A stretch of 64,000 nt of DNA from Cryobacterium lactosi (GTDB lineage Bacteria; Actinomycetota; Actinomycetes; Actinomycetales; Microbacteriaceae), in contig NZ_SOHM01000006.1 of NCBI RefSeq assembly GCF_004403945.1, positions 341 to 64,340 on the forward strand, read 5' to 3'. The position numbers and the translations under genes were made by a program. The notes beneath the pieces are model-generated. The model was not told the DNA's origin. It did not search any database and worked only from the letters and a program-made list of their open reading frames with translations. Below, piece by piece: positions 24,130 to 32,054 of this stretch. How positions within the stretch are numbered: the stretch's first letter is position 1; each line of letters opens with the position of its first letter.

Positions 24130-25148
24130 GCTGAGACCCTTTCTGCAGGGGTGTGGTCGTGGTTACGAGTCTGGCCGGTGGCGGCGAGGAAGGCGTCGAG
24201 GCCGGCGCGGTCGGGCAGGCCCTCCTGGTCGCCGTGGCTGGTCGTGGCGATGGCGCCCACCGCGGCGGCGCGGCGGAGCCACTCCGGTGCGGGGCGGCCA
24301 TCGAGGGCGGCGCTGATGAACCCGGCCGCGAAGCCGTCGCCGGCTCCGACGGTGTCCACCGGACGGACCGGGAACGGCGGGCAGAGAACGTGCAGGCCGT
24401 CGCGGGTGAATAGCTCGGCGCCGGCCGCTCCGGTTTTCACCGCCACGGTCTGCACGCCGCGATCGAGGTACCAGCGGGCGACGCCGGCCGGGGTGGTCGC
24501 TCCGGTGAGGATCCGTCCCTCGGGCAGGCCCGGCAGCACCCAGTCGGCCTGCAGCGCCAGGTCGTTCACGGTGCGCACCATGGTGGCGGTGTCCGGCCAG
24601 AGTGCCGGGCGCAGGTTGGGGTCCACGCTCACGGTGGCGCCGGATCGCCGCGCGGCGGCCACGGCCTGCGCGGCCAGCGCCCGCGGCCCCTCGCCGAGCG
24701 CGAGCGGGATGCCGGTGAGGTGCAGGTGCCTGGCACGCCGCAGGTAGGCATCCGTTGTTGTCGTGGGGCCCATGCCGCGGGCGGCGGAATGCGCCCGGAA
24801 GTACACCACGGTGGGATCGTCGCCGGCGCCGGCGCGGTTCTTGAGCTGGAAACCGGTGGGCGCGGCGGCATCAACGCTGACCTGGTCGGCATCGATGCCG
24901 AGCTGGCGCAGACTGGCCTGCGCGAACTCGCCGAACGGGTCGGCGCCGAGGCGGGTGAGGAAGCCCACCCGGTGGCCGAGCCGGGTCAGGCCCACCGCCA
25001 CGTTGAACTCGGCCCCGGCCAACCGGCGGGTGAAATGCCGGGCATCGGCGAGGGCGCCCGGCTCGTCGGCCACGAACATGGCCATGATCTCGCCGAACGT
25101 GACGACATCCAGTGCGAGGGCGGGCGGGTGAAGCGGTGCGGCGTTCAT
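24126..25148 (-). CDS. PfkB-family sugar kinase (KDG kinase-like)
   Basis: A 340-residue ribokinase-fold kinase. The anion hole and catalytic base are in GAGDGF (268-273, Asp271). Features of 2-keto-3-deoxygluconate and ketogluconate kinases are present: VTFGEIM near the N-terminus, YFRAHSAARGM (116-126) and DPNLRPALW (176-184). It overlaps the FAH-family gene upstream and the dehydrogenase downstream by 4 nt each, so all three form one coupled operon. The substrate is probably a keto sugar acid. Confidence 0.88.
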   Translation of the reverse strand: MNAAPLHPPALALDVVTFGEIMAMFVADEPGALADARHFTRRLAGAEFNVAVGLTRLGHRVGFLTRLGADPFGEFAQASLRQLGIDADQVSVDAAAPTGFQLKNRAGAGDDPTVVYFRAHSAARGMGPTTTTDAYLRRARHLHLTGIPLALGEGPRALAAQAVAAARRSGATVSVDPNLRPALWPDTATMVRTVNDLALQADWVLPGLPEGRILTGATTPAGVARWYLDRGVQTVAVKTGAAGAELFTRDGLHVLCPPFPVRPVDTVGAGDGFAAGFISAALDGRPAPEWLRRAAAVGAIATTSHGDQEGLPDRAGLDAFLAATGQTRNHDHTPAERVSA

Positions 25149-25918
25149 GCGAGGACCTTCCGGTAGTGCTCGAGCAGGCCGACGGGTTCGCTGGCGGCGA
25201 TGACCGGGTTCTGCAGTGAGAGCCCGGCCACGCTGACCGACACCTGGCCGCCCGGGCGGAGTTCGGCATCGGCTCCGGGGGCGCCGGTGAGGATGACGTC
25301 GCCGGGCTGCAGGGTGGTGATGCTGCTCAGGTAGACGATGATCTCGGCGAAACCGCGGGCCAGCGCCGTGGTCGTGCTGCGGGAGACCGGCGTGCCGTCG
25401 AGGTCAAGGCGGATGTCGGCCTCGACCGGCAGCTCGGTGTCGATCACGGGGCCGAGCGGTGTGAAGCCGTCGAAGCCCTTGCCCGCGAGCCACAGGGAAT
25501 CCTGGGCCTGCATGGCCCGCGCGGTGACGTCGTTGGCGGCGGTGTAGCCCAGCACCACATCGAGGGCGTCGTCGAGGGTGCGGTGGCGTGCCGCCGTGCC
25601 GATCACGAGCGCCAACTCGGCCTCGGCCACGACCGGGCCGATTCCCCGCGGCACCGGGATGGGATCGCCGGGGCCGATGGCACCGTGCCCCGGCTTGAGG
25701 AACGCCTGCGGCGGCAGCATCCGATCGGCCGGCCCGGTGTTGTGCGCCATGCCGTAGATGGTGCCCGGCCGCACCGGGGCGAGCAGGGTGTTCGGGCTGA
25801 AGGGCACCCGCGCTCCCGTGGGCCGCAGGTCGGTCAGGCCGTGCACCAGTAGCACCAGGTCGCCGCGCACGATGCCGTGCCGGGGTCCGTCTCCGGTGGC
25901 CACCCGCGCGATCAGCAC
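25145..25918 (-). CDS. fumarylacetoacetate hydrolase-family protein
   Basis: A 257-residue FAH-fold enzyme. The Mg2+/Mn2+ ligands are Glu99 and Glu101 (VVAEAELALVIG) and Asp130 (AANDVTARAMQ). The family includes acylpyruvate hydrolases, diketo-deoxy sugar-acid hydrolases and isomerases. Next to a keto-acid kinase and a dehydrogenase, a role on a (di)keto sugar acid is plausible, but the reaction is not certain. The start is GTG 25918, only 38 bp from the divergent IclR gene. It is the first gene of a three-gene operon. Confidence 0.85.
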   Translation of the reverse strand: MLIARVATGDGPRHGIVRGDLVLLVHGLTDLRPTGARVPFSPNTLLAPVRPGTIYGMAHNTGPADRMLPPQAFLKPGHGAIGPGDPIPVPRGIGPVVAEAELALVIGTAARHRTLDDALDVVLGYTAANDVTARAMQAQDSLWLAGKGFDGFTPLGPVIDTELPVEADIRLDLDGTPVSRSTTTALARGFAEIIVYLSSITTLQPGDVILTGAPGADAELRPGGQVSVSVAGLSLQNPVIAASEPVGLLEHYRKVLA

Positions 25919-25956
25919 GGTGCGCCCGCCCTGACGGATGCCGGTACGATCGACGC

Positions 25957-26733
25957 GTGACGACCGGGGACACCGAAGCGGTGGGCAAAGACATGGTGGG
26001 CAAGGCCCTGAGCCTGCTGACCGTGCTCGGCCCGCACCCCGACGGGGCCACCCTGTCGGACCTCGCGCGCTGGACCGGTTACCCGGTGACCACGACGCAC
26101 CGGCTGCTCGGCTCGCTGGTGCGCGACGACTTCGTGAGTTTCAACCCGGAGACCAAGCTCTACAGCCTGGGGCTGCGCCTGTTCCAACTCGGCGCCGCGG
26201 TGTCCAGCGCCCACGGCTTCCAGGGGGTGGCCCTGCCCGTGCTGCGCACGCTGTCCCGCGCCACCGGGGAGGCCAGCCTGATGTCGGTTCTGGACGGTGA
26301 GCACCAGCTCTACATCCACCACATCGAGGCTCGCCACCACGTGGGCGTGCGCGGCGAGACGGGCAAGCTCGGCCCGTTGCACTGCACCTCGATGGGCAAG
26401 GTGCTCATAGCCTTCGCCGAGTGGGAGACCCGCGACCACCTGGTCACGTCGCTCCCGCTGGAGCGATTCACCAGCCGCACCATCATCGACAGGGCGGCGT
26501 TCGCGGCCGAGATCGCCCGGGTGCGCTCGCAGGGCTTCGCGGTCTCCAATGAGGAGCACGAGGAGGGCATCGTGACCGTGGGAGTTCCGGTGCTGGACGC
26601 CATGGGCATCGCCGTGGCCGCCCTGTCGGTGCCGTCGCCGGCCTACCGCACCACGGTGGAGCAGGCCCTGCAGTTCCTCGGCCCGCTGCGCGAAGCCGCG
26701 GCCGAGCTGGCCGTGCTGCTGCCCCGGCGCTGA
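25957..26733 (+). CDS. IclR-family transcriptional regulator
   Basis: A 258-residue IclR regulator. The winged helix is at about 10-70 (LSDLARWTGYPVTTTHRLLGSL), and the effector domain includes LHCTSMGKVLIA and the late VGVPVLDAMGIAVAALSV. The start is GTG 25957 without a Shine-Dalgarno; a TACGAT -10-like hexamer ends 6 nt before, which may mean leaderless translation. It is divergent from the FAH-kinase-dehydrogenase operon and convergent with the MHS transporter, so it most likely controls both in response to the pathway substrate. Confidence 0.9.
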   Translation: MTTGDTEAVGKDMVGKALSLLTVLGPHPDGATLSDLARWTGYPVTTTHRLLGSLVRDDFVSFNPETKLYSLGLRLFQLGAAVSSAHGFQGVALPVLRTLSRATGEASLMSVLDGEHQLYIHHIEARHHVGVRGETGKLGPLHCTSMGKVLIAFAEWETRDHLVTSLPLERFTSRTIIDRAAFAAEIARVRSQGFAVSNEEHEEGIVTVGVPVLDAMGIAVAALSVPSPAYRTTVEQALQFLGPLREAAAELAVLLPRR

Positions 26734-26758
26734 GCGCACCGGGCCGATCGTGTCACCG

Positions 26759-28183
26759 TCAGGCACGAGGGGATCCGACGGGCACGGAAACGGTGGCGAC
26801 GGCCGCGGGGGTGAGAGGTGCGTCGTCGACGGCATCCGCCTCAAGGTCGAGGTCACGGCCCCTGGTCTCTGGCGTGATGAAGGTGACGGCGATGGTCACG
26901 CCGGTCAGCAGGAGCAGGTAGACCGCGAGGGGAACCCAGCTGTCGGCGAACCAGGCCAGCAGCAGCGCGCCCACCAGCGGCACCAGGCCGCCGGCGATGA
27001 CAGCGGAGAACTCACGGGCCACCGAGACGCCGGTGTAACGGTGCCGGGAGCCGAACAGTTCGGGCATCAGGGCGCCCTGGGCACCGAACATGCCCCAGGT
27101 TCCGATGCCGAGCGCCACCGAGATGGCCGCCACGGTGGCGACGACGTTGCCGGTGGAGAGGATCCACCACACCGGCACCGCGATCACGAACTGGAAGATC
27201 GCGAACCCGCGGTACACCCGGACCCGACCGAACCTGTCACTGAGCAGCCCGGCCACGGGCACGGTGATTGCACCGACGGCGGCGGCGAAGACCAGTGAAA
27301 TCGCGCCGATCGGCCCGGCGGTGACCGACGAACCCAGGGCGACGGTGACGACGTAGCTGATGGCGAGCACCTGGTAGATCGAGGAGCCGCCGTTTTCGGC
27401 CATGCGCAGACCCATGCCGATCAGCACGGTCTTCCGTGAGGTGCGCAGCAGGTTGCGCAGGGGCTTCTCCTGAACCTGCTCGTGGGCCTCGAGCTTCACG
27501 AACGAGGGCGATTCCTTGAGCTTGAGCCGGATGTACACGGCCACACCGATGAGGATCGCGCTGGCCAGGAACGGAATGCGCCACAGGCCGTCCAGGACGA
27601 CCTGCTGGCTGGGGATGAGCAGCAGGAAGAAGACCAGGGCCGCGATCACGGTGCCGATCTGGATGCCCATGAACGGCAGCGAGGCGAAGAAGCCGCGGCG
27701 GTGCCGGGGCGCGTATTCGGTCATCAGGGTGGCCGCGCCCGCCTGTTCGGCGCCGGCCCCGAAGCCCTGCAGGATGCGCAGCACGATGAGCAGGATCGGC
27801 GCCAGGATGCCGACCTGGTCGTAGGTGGGCAGCAGGCCCATCGCGGTGCTGGCCCCGCCCATCAGCAGCACGGTGAGCAGCAGCACCGACTTGCGGCCGA
27901 TGCGGTCGCCGAGCGACCCGAAGAACAGGCCGCCGAGGGGCCGCACTGCGAAGCCGATGAAGTAGGTGGCGAAGGCCAGGATGCGTCCGGTGGTGGGGTC
28001 GCTGTCGGTGAAGAACAGTTCGCTGAAGATCAGCGCCGACGCCAGGCTGTAGAGCGCGAAGTCGTAGTACTCCAGAGCGCTGCCCAGCGAACTGGCCCAG
28101 CCGGCCCGGCGCAGGTCCGCCTCGGAGATGCTCGCGTCTGCCGTGCGGGGTGGCGCAGCCGGAGCGGGGGTTGACGATGACAT
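26759..28183 (-). CDS. MFS transporter, metabolite:H+ symporter (MHS) type
   Basis: A 474-residue permease with 12 predicted helices. The N-terminus AGWASSLGSALEYYDFALY and the loop GSLGDRIGRKSVLLL are characteristic of the MHS subfamily (citrate, shikimate, proline/betaine and keto-acid proton symporters); RILQGFGAGAEQAGA and ETRGRDLDLE further along also fit. It likely imports the acidic substrate handled by the neighbouring operon. An IclR-type palindrome lies upstream of its start, in the gap shared with the TetR gene. Confidence 0.9.
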   Translation of the reverse strand: MSSSTPAPAAPPRTADASISEADLRRAGWASSLGSALEYYDFALYSLASALIFSELFFTDSDPTTGRILAFATYFIGFAVRPLGGLFFGSLGDRIGRKSVLLLTVLLMGGASTAMGLLPTYDQVGILAPILLIVLRILQGFGAGAEQAGAATLMTEYAPRHRRGFFASLPFMGIQIGTVIAALVFFLLLIPSQQVVLDGLWRIPFLASAILIGVAVYIRLKLKESPSFVKLEAHEQVQEKPLRNLLRTSRKTVLIGMGLRMAENGGSSIYQVLAISYVVTVALGSSVTAGPIGAISLVFAAAVGAITVPVAGLLSDRFGRVRVYRGFAIFQFVIAVPVWWILSTGNVVATVAAISVALGIGTWGMFGAQGALMPELFGSRHRYTGVSVAREFSAVIAGGLVPLVGALLLAWFADSWVPLAVYLLLLTGVTIAVTFITPETRGRDLDLEADAVDDAPLTPAAVATVSVPVGSPRA

Positions 28184-28296
28184 GGAGACCTCTCTGTCTG
28201 TTGTCTGAAACCAGTGTGCGGAATCTGCTCGTTGAGCGTGCGACCGGTGACCGGCGCGGGATCAGAATCACACATTGTTTCCACCATGTGGGTGCC

Positions 28297-28315
28297 CTTT
28301 CCGCGATACGGAAAG
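28297..28315. promoter_or_regulatory. IclR-type palindrome upstream of MHS transporter
   Basis: A perfect inverted repeat CTTTCCG-CGATA-CGGAAAG. TTTCCG/CGGAAA arms with a short spacer resemble operators of many IclR-family proteins. It lies 114 bp upstream of the transporter start and 91 bp from the TetR start. The nearby IclR protein (25957) is the natural candidate; no equal copy is found in the 38-bp gap at its own promoter. Confidence 0.6.
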
Positions 28316-28321
28316 CCACAT

Positions 28322-28382
28322 CGCGTGAACCATGAGATAAGCCCCCTGAATCTCGGGTTTTCGGTGCTGTGCTCACGGTTCG
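28322..28382. repeat. 61-bp palindrome, copy B (diverged)
   Basis: This is the weakest copy: arms GAACCATGAGATAAGCCCC and GGTGCTGTGCTCACGGTTCG pair with several mismatches, around the shared core CTCGGGTTTTC. It lies in the divergent promoter region between the MHS transporter and TetR genes and ends 24 bp before the TetR start, so a terminator role is unlikely for this copy. Confidence 0.7.
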
Positions 28383-28405
28383 CCCAAGCTCGGTAGCCTT
28401 GGGAA

Positions 28406-28984
28406 ATGGCGAGCGTGGGCAGGTACCCGAAGGGCGTTGCGAAGCGCGCCGAGATCCTCGAGACCGCGTTGGCGCTTGTGGCGCAGCGGGGCTTCCGGCA
28501 GACGTCGGTGCGGGACATCGCCGCCGCGGTGGGACTCACGCAGGCGGGACTGCTGCACTACTTCGAGTCCAAGGACGACCTGTGGGTGGCCATTCTGCGC
28601 ACCAGGGACAAGATTGACGAGGCAAAGGACCCGGACGACCCCGACCCGGCGGCGACCTTCGCGGCACTGATCCGGCACAACGCCGAGGTGCCGGGGCTCG
28701 TGCAGATGTTCGCCAACCTGTCGGCGGCGGCGGCGACCGACCCCGAGCATCCGGCCCACGAGTATTTTCGGCAGCGCTATGCGCGGTCGCGGGCCACGAT
28801 CGCGGCGGGGCTGCGCCGCATGCAGGCCTCGGGGCGGCTCGACACCGCGGTCGACCCTGAGGTGTTCGCCTCGATCCTGATGGCGGTCAGCGACGGCATG
28901 CAGGTGCAGTGGATGTTCGATGAGACTCGTGACATGGGCGCCCATGTCGAGGCCGTGATCGCGCTGGCCCGCCGCGAACTGTGA
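28406..28984 (+). CDS. TetR-family transcriptional regulator
   Basis: A 192-residue TetR regulator. The helix-turn-helix is TSVRDIAAAVGLTQAGLLHYF at about 31-51, preceded by the usual AEILETALALVAQRGF. The C-terminal ligand domain ends in VEAVIALARREL. Its last codons and TGA form the left arm of palindrome copy C. It is convergent with an isomerase-dehydrogenase operon and divergent from the MHS transporter; its target is unknown. Confidence 0.9.
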   Translation: MASVGRYPKGVAKRAEILETALALVAQRGFRQTSVRDIAAAVGLTQAGLLHYFESKDDLWVAILRTRDKIDEAKDPDDPDPAATFAALIRHNAEVPGLVQMFANLSAAAATDPEHPAHEYFRQRYARSRATIAAGLRRMQASGRLDTAVDPEVFASILMAVSDGMQVQWMFDETRDMGAHVEAVIALARREL

Positions 28985-29033
28985 GCTAAGCACCTAAAAA
29001 CCCGGGTTTTTGGGGCTTAAGTCACAGTTCGCG
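28973..29033. repeat. 61-bp palindrome, copy C
   Basis: Arms GCGAACTGTGAGCTAAGCACC and GGGGCTTAAGTCACAGTTCGC pair with few mismatches, and the loop is itself a perfect palindrome, AAAAACCCGGGTTTTT (28996-29011). The left arm encodes the last residues and stop codon of the TetR gene. It sits between convergent genes and, with A-runs and T-runs flanking a G+C core, can serve as a two-way terminator. Confidence 0.88.
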
Positions 29034-29047
29034 GGTGGTGGAGAGCC

Positions 29048-30154
29048 CTAGAGGGTGGCCGCGGCGGGATCCCAGGTCTCGGCCAGCGGTGTCGGCTTCG
29101 TGATCCTCGAGCGCACGTCGACCATGCTGCCGGTCTCGGCCGCCTCGGAGACGGCCAGCAGCACGTCGAGCACGTGGGCCGCAATCGCACCGCTGGCACG
29201 CTCGGGGATGCCGGCACGGATGGACCGGGCCAGATCGAGTACCCCGGAGCCGCGGCCGTAGGTGGAGCCGACCGGGGCGATGGTGCTGGGCCCCTCCTGG
29301 CCGAACCGCCACAGGGTGGACTCGCCCTCGAAGGTGTTCGGGTCGGGCAGCACGATCGTGCCGTCGGTGCCGCTGATCTCGACGAAGCCCATCCGGGGCA
29401 GGGCGTTCTGGAAGCTGAACGTGGACTGCGCGGACTGACCGCTCTCGAACGAGAGCACGGCGGCGTGGTGGGTGGGCACCTCGACGGGGAACTCGGTGCC
29501 GGCCCGTGGACCACTGCCGATGGTGCGGGTGGCGCTGGAGCGCGACGACACCGCGCCGACCCGGCTCGCGGAGCCGAAGGCGTGCACCAGGGTCGTGACG
29601 TAGTACGGCCCCATGTCGAAGAGCGGGCCGGCTCCGTAGGCGAAGAGGAACTCGGGGTTCGGGTGCCAGGCGTCTGGGCCGGGCACGTGGAACATCGTGG
29701 TCGCCGTGAGGGGCTCGCCGATGTCGCCGCGAGCGATCGCCCGCATGGCCGTCTGGATGCCCGCACCCAGCACGGTGTCCGGCGCACAGGCAACCCGGAG
29801 GCCGGCGGCGTCGGCCGCGGCGAGGAGCGCCGCGCCGGACTCGTGGTCAAGGGCCAGGGGCTTTTCGCTCCAGACGTGTTTGCCGGCGGCGATGATCTGC
29901 TGCCCCACCTCGGTGTGCACGGCGGGGATGGTGAGGTTCACCACGATCTCGATGTCGTCCCTGGCCAGCAGCTCGTCGACCGAGCCGTGGCCGGGCACCC
30001 CGTAGGCCTCTGCCTGCGCCTGGGCGCGGGCAAGGTCGAGGTCCGCGACGAAGAGCACGTCGAGGTCGGCGAACGCCGTCATGTTCTCCAGGTAGGTGCC
30101 GCTGATGACGCCGGCGCCGATGACGCCGACGCCGACGCGTCCCGTGCGGCTCAC
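29048..30154 (-). CDS. Gfo/Idh/MocA-family oxidoreductase
   Basis: A 368-residue NAD(P)-dependent dehydrogenase of sugars, inositols or amino sugars. The N-terminal Rossmann motif is VGVIGAGVISG. The family signature EKPLAL with the catalytic Lys follows HVWS. The C-terminal sheet includes FDMGPYYVTTLVHAFG. The start is GTG 30154, overlapping the upstream isomerase stop as GTGA; the open frame extends farther only in the shadow of that gene. With a xylose-isomerase-like partner it probably acts on an oxidised or epimerised sugar. Confidence 0.88.
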   Translation of the reverse strand: MSRTGRVGVGVIGAGVISGTYLENMTAFADLDVLFVADLDLARAQAQAEAYGVPGHGSVDELLARDDIEIVVNLTIPAVHTEVGQQIIAAGKHVWSEKPLALDHESGAALLAAADAAGLRVACAPDTVLGAGIQTAMRAIARGDIGEPLTATTMFHVPGPDAWHPNPEFLFAYGAGPLFDMGPYYVTTLVHAFGSASRVGAVSSRSSATRTIGSGPRAGTEFPVEVPTHHAAVLSFESGQSAQSTFSFQNALPRMGFVEISGTDGTIVLPDPNTFEGESTLWRFGQEGPSTIAPVGSTYGRGSGVLDLARSIRAGIPERASGAIAAHVLDVLLAVSEAAETGSMVDVRSRITKPTPLAETWDPAAATL

Positions 30155-30954
30155 TTGTCGTTCTCCGCGAGCCAGGCGAAGGACGCCGCGATGCCGTCGA
30201 AGACGTCGCCGGTGTAGCCGTCGAACTCCACGACCCGCAGGGCGTTCGGGGCGGCGGCGAGGATGGCCGCGACGCCGACATCGCCGCTGCCGGCGGGCAG
30301 CTGGTTGGCGAAGGCTGCGACGAGGGCCTCCGGCACGCTGAGGGCGCTCTCGCTGCTGGGCAGGGCTGTGGCGATGTCGCCGCGCACCGGGCCGTCCTTG
30401 ACGTGGATGAATTTCACCCGGTCGCCGAGCCGGCGAAGCAGCTCGGGGGTGTCGGCGCCGCCGACGGTGGACCAGTAGGTGTCGACCTCGAGGGCCACCT
30501 CGGGCGAGAGGGCCTCGACGAACAGCTCGTAGATGGGCCGGCCATTGACGAGGTTCGCGAACTCCCACTGGTGGTTGTGGTAGCCGAAGCCCAGCCCCGA
30601 CTCGGCGGCGAGCGTCTGCAGGACGTTGACCCGCTCGGCGAGTCGGGCCGCGTCATCCGCGCTCTGCCAGCGATCGCTCGGGATGAACGGGTCGATGACC
30701 GTGCCGATGCCCAGCTGCGCTGCGGCAGCGAAGGTGCGGGCCGGGTCCTCGGAATCTATGACCGGAGCGTGGCCGGACGGCGCCGTGATGCCCGCGGCGG
30801 CGAAGGCCTTCTCGAACTCGTCGACGCGCTCGACGAACGCGTAGGGCTCGACCTGGGTGAACCCGATCTCGGCGACCCGGGCGACAGCGCCCTGCAGGTC
30901 GGCGGAGATCGCATCCCGCACCGTGTACAGCTGGACAGAGGGGGTGCTTGACAT
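30151..30954 (-). CDS. sugar phosphate isomerase/epimerase (AP endonuclease 2-like TIM barrel)
   Basis: A 267-residue xylose-isomerase-like TIM barrel. Probable metal ligands are in VALEVDTYW, YHNHQWEF, KFIHVKDG and LRVVEFDG. Such proteins isomerise or epimerise sugars and inositols next to Gfo/Idh dehydrogenases, as here. ATG 30954 has AAAGGAGC 5 nt upstream, much better than an in-frame start at 31014. It is the first gene of a two-gene operon. Confidence 0.86.
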   Translation of the reverse strand: MSSTPSVQLYTVRDAISADLQGAVARVAEIGFTQVEPYAFVERVDEFEKAFAAAGITAPSGHAPVIDSEDPARTFAAAAQLGIGTVIDPFIPSDRWQSADDAARLAERVNVLQTLAAESGLGFGYHNHQWEFANLVNGRPIYELFVEALSPEVALEVDTYWSTVGGADTPELLRRLGDRVKFIHVKDGPVRGDIATALPSSESALSVPEALVAAFANQLPAGSGDVGVAAILAAAPNALRVVEFDGYTGDVFDGIAASFAWLAENDK

Positions 30955-31059
30955 GCTTGCTCCTTTGAAAGTGTGGGGAGGGACCGGCGCCCGTCCCCAT
31001 ATCTGCAGGAACAAACCTAACGTTGCTCGGTTTTAAATGCCAGCATTGTTGCCAAATGT

Positions 31060-31425
31060 TCAGACTCCGTCGTGCAGGGTGATCTGGTATCCGTCGGGGT
31101 CGGCGAAGGTGAAGGTGCGGCCGAACGGGCCATCGACGGGTGCCGCGGTGATCCGGATGCCGTCGGCCACGAGGGTGTCGTGAATCGCCTGCGCATCCGG
31201 GGCGTGCAGCCACAGGCCGACACCGAAACCGAGCTGGCCCACGGCATCCAGGTCGACCCCCGGAAGTGCCGCGCGCACCGCGAATGCTGCCGGTGCGGTA
31301 TTGAAGACGATGGCATGAGGCGGACCGGCCTGCCGGGTGAGGCCCAGGTAGTGCTCGTAGAACGCCGCCGCGCGATCGATGTCGCGCACCTGCAGGGAAA
31401 TGAAGCCGGGACCGGATGCAGTCAT
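31060..31425 (-). CDS. VOC-family protein (glyoxalase/dioxygenase superfamily)
   Basis: A 121-residue vicinal-oxygen-chelate protein with two beta-alpha-beta-beta-beta modules: FISLQVRDIDRAAAFYEHYLG opens the first, and FGRTFTFADPDGYQITLHDG closes the second. Metal-binding His/Glu are incomplete at the usual sites, so it may bind a small toxic compound or act as a dioxygenase-like enzyme. AAGGAGAA precedes the ATG. It is divergent from a MarR gene across 61 bp with twin operators, so MarR control is very likely. Confidence 0.83.
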   Translation of the reverse strand: MTASGPGFISLQVRDIDRAAAFYEHYLGLTRQAGPPHAIVFNTAPAAFAVRAALPGVDLDAVGQLGFGVGLWLHAPDAQAIHDTLVADGIRITAAPVDGPFGRTFTFADPDGYQITLHDGV

Positions 31426-31444
31426 GTTGGTTCTCCTTCGTGAG

Positions 31445-31487
31445 TGTCAGTGAATTGACATAGAACCAGTATGTCAGAATATTGACA
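31445..31487. promoter_or_regulatory. twin MarR operators
   Basis: TGTCA-GTGAAT-TGACA (31445-31460) and TGTCA-GAATAT-TGACA (31472-31487) have the same arms and the same 6-bp spacer, with centres 27 bp apart. The second overlaps the ATG of the MarR gene and its -10. TTGACA (31455-31460) and AATATT (31478-31483) form a consensus-like promoter with 17-bp spacing for the MarR gene, so bound repressor would cover both promoter elements. Confidence 0.78.
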
Positions 31488-31927
31488 TGAGTCACAAGGA
31501 TGCGCGCATCGAGTTGGACACGTCCGTCGGCTACCTGCTCAAGGAGGCCGCGAGCGCCCTCAGGGCGGCCATGGAAGCCGTGCTGCGACCGCTCGGCATG
31601 AGCATCACGCACTATGCCTGCCTCGAACTGCTCGCCCAACGGCCCGGACTGTCCAACTCCGACCTGGCCCGCGGAGCCTTCGTCTCCCGCCAATCGATGA
31701 ACGTGCTGCTGCAGTCCCTGGAGCGGGACGGCTACGTGACCCGACCCGAGCACGCACCCGAAGGGCGGGTGCTGCCCACCCGGCTGACCGAGCTGGGCAG
31801 GAGCCGCCTGGACGTGGCCAGTGCGGCCGTCAGAGGGGTCGAGGACCGGATGCGTTCGGACCTCGATGCCGCCGAGCGCGAGCAGCTGCGTCTGCTGCTC
31901 GGGAAGTGCGTCGCGGCCCTGAGCTGA
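31487..31927 (+). CDS. MarR-family transcriptional regulator
   Basis: A 146-residue MarR regulator: winged helix with LSNSDLARGAFVSRQSMNVLLQSL, wing near TRPEHAPEGRVLPTRL, and N- and C-terminal dimer helices. There is no Shine-Dalgarno; the promoter -10 ends 3 nt before ATG 31487, which fits leaderless or nearly leaderless mRNA. It is likely an autorepressor that also represses the divergent VOC gene. Confidence 0.88.
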   Translation: MSHKDARIELDTSVGYLLKEAASALRAAMEAVLRPLGMSITHYACLELLAQRPGLSNSDLARGAFVSRQSMNVLLQSLERDGYVTRPEHAPEGRVLPTRLTELGRSRLDVASAAVRGVEDRMRSDLDAAEREQLRLLLGKCVAALS

Positions 31928-31936
31928 GGCCCAGGC

Positions 31937-31958
31937 ATCCTGTGCTTTTGTACAGGAT
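31937..31958 (+). terminator. stem-loop after MarR gene
   Basis: ATCCTGT (31937-31943) and ACAGGAT (31952-31958) form a 7-bp stem with an 8-nt loop, 10 nt after the MarR stop. There is no T-run, so termination strength is uncertain. Confidence 0.45.
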
Positions 31959-32009
31959 CCGCCGGTAAGCTCGATCCACTATGGATGACCCTCCCACGCA
32001 TATACCCAT

Positions 32010-32048
32010 GCTCCCTGCCCGCCCCGAATGCTTCCGGGCGCAGGGAGC
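32010..32048 (+). promoter_or_regulatory. hairpin that can hide the ribosome binding site of the CNNM gene
   Basis: GCTCCCTGC (32010-32018) pairs perfectly with GCAGGGAGC (32040-32048). The right arm contains AGGGAG (32042-32047), the Shine-Dalgarno of the GTG at 32055. GCCC/GGGC inside can extend the stem. In the folded form the ribosome site is buried. Whether an ion, temperature or translation opens it is unknown. Confidence 0.6.
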
Positions 32049-32054
32049 CACCTC

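Noticed and set aside
23047-25918. Firm naming as kguK/kguD (2-ketogluconate genes)
   Set aside because: Kinase and dehydrogenase fit in a general way, but the FAH-family gene and importer type do not match the known operon; no gene symbols were given.
25919-25956. IclR operator in the gap between IclR and FAH genes
   Set aside because: No inverted repeat with TTTCCG/CGGAAA arms is present; only a TACGAT -10-like hexamer can be seen.
28322-28382. Terminator call for palindrome copy B
   Set aside because: It lies between two divergent starts, where no transcript should end; listed only as a repeat.
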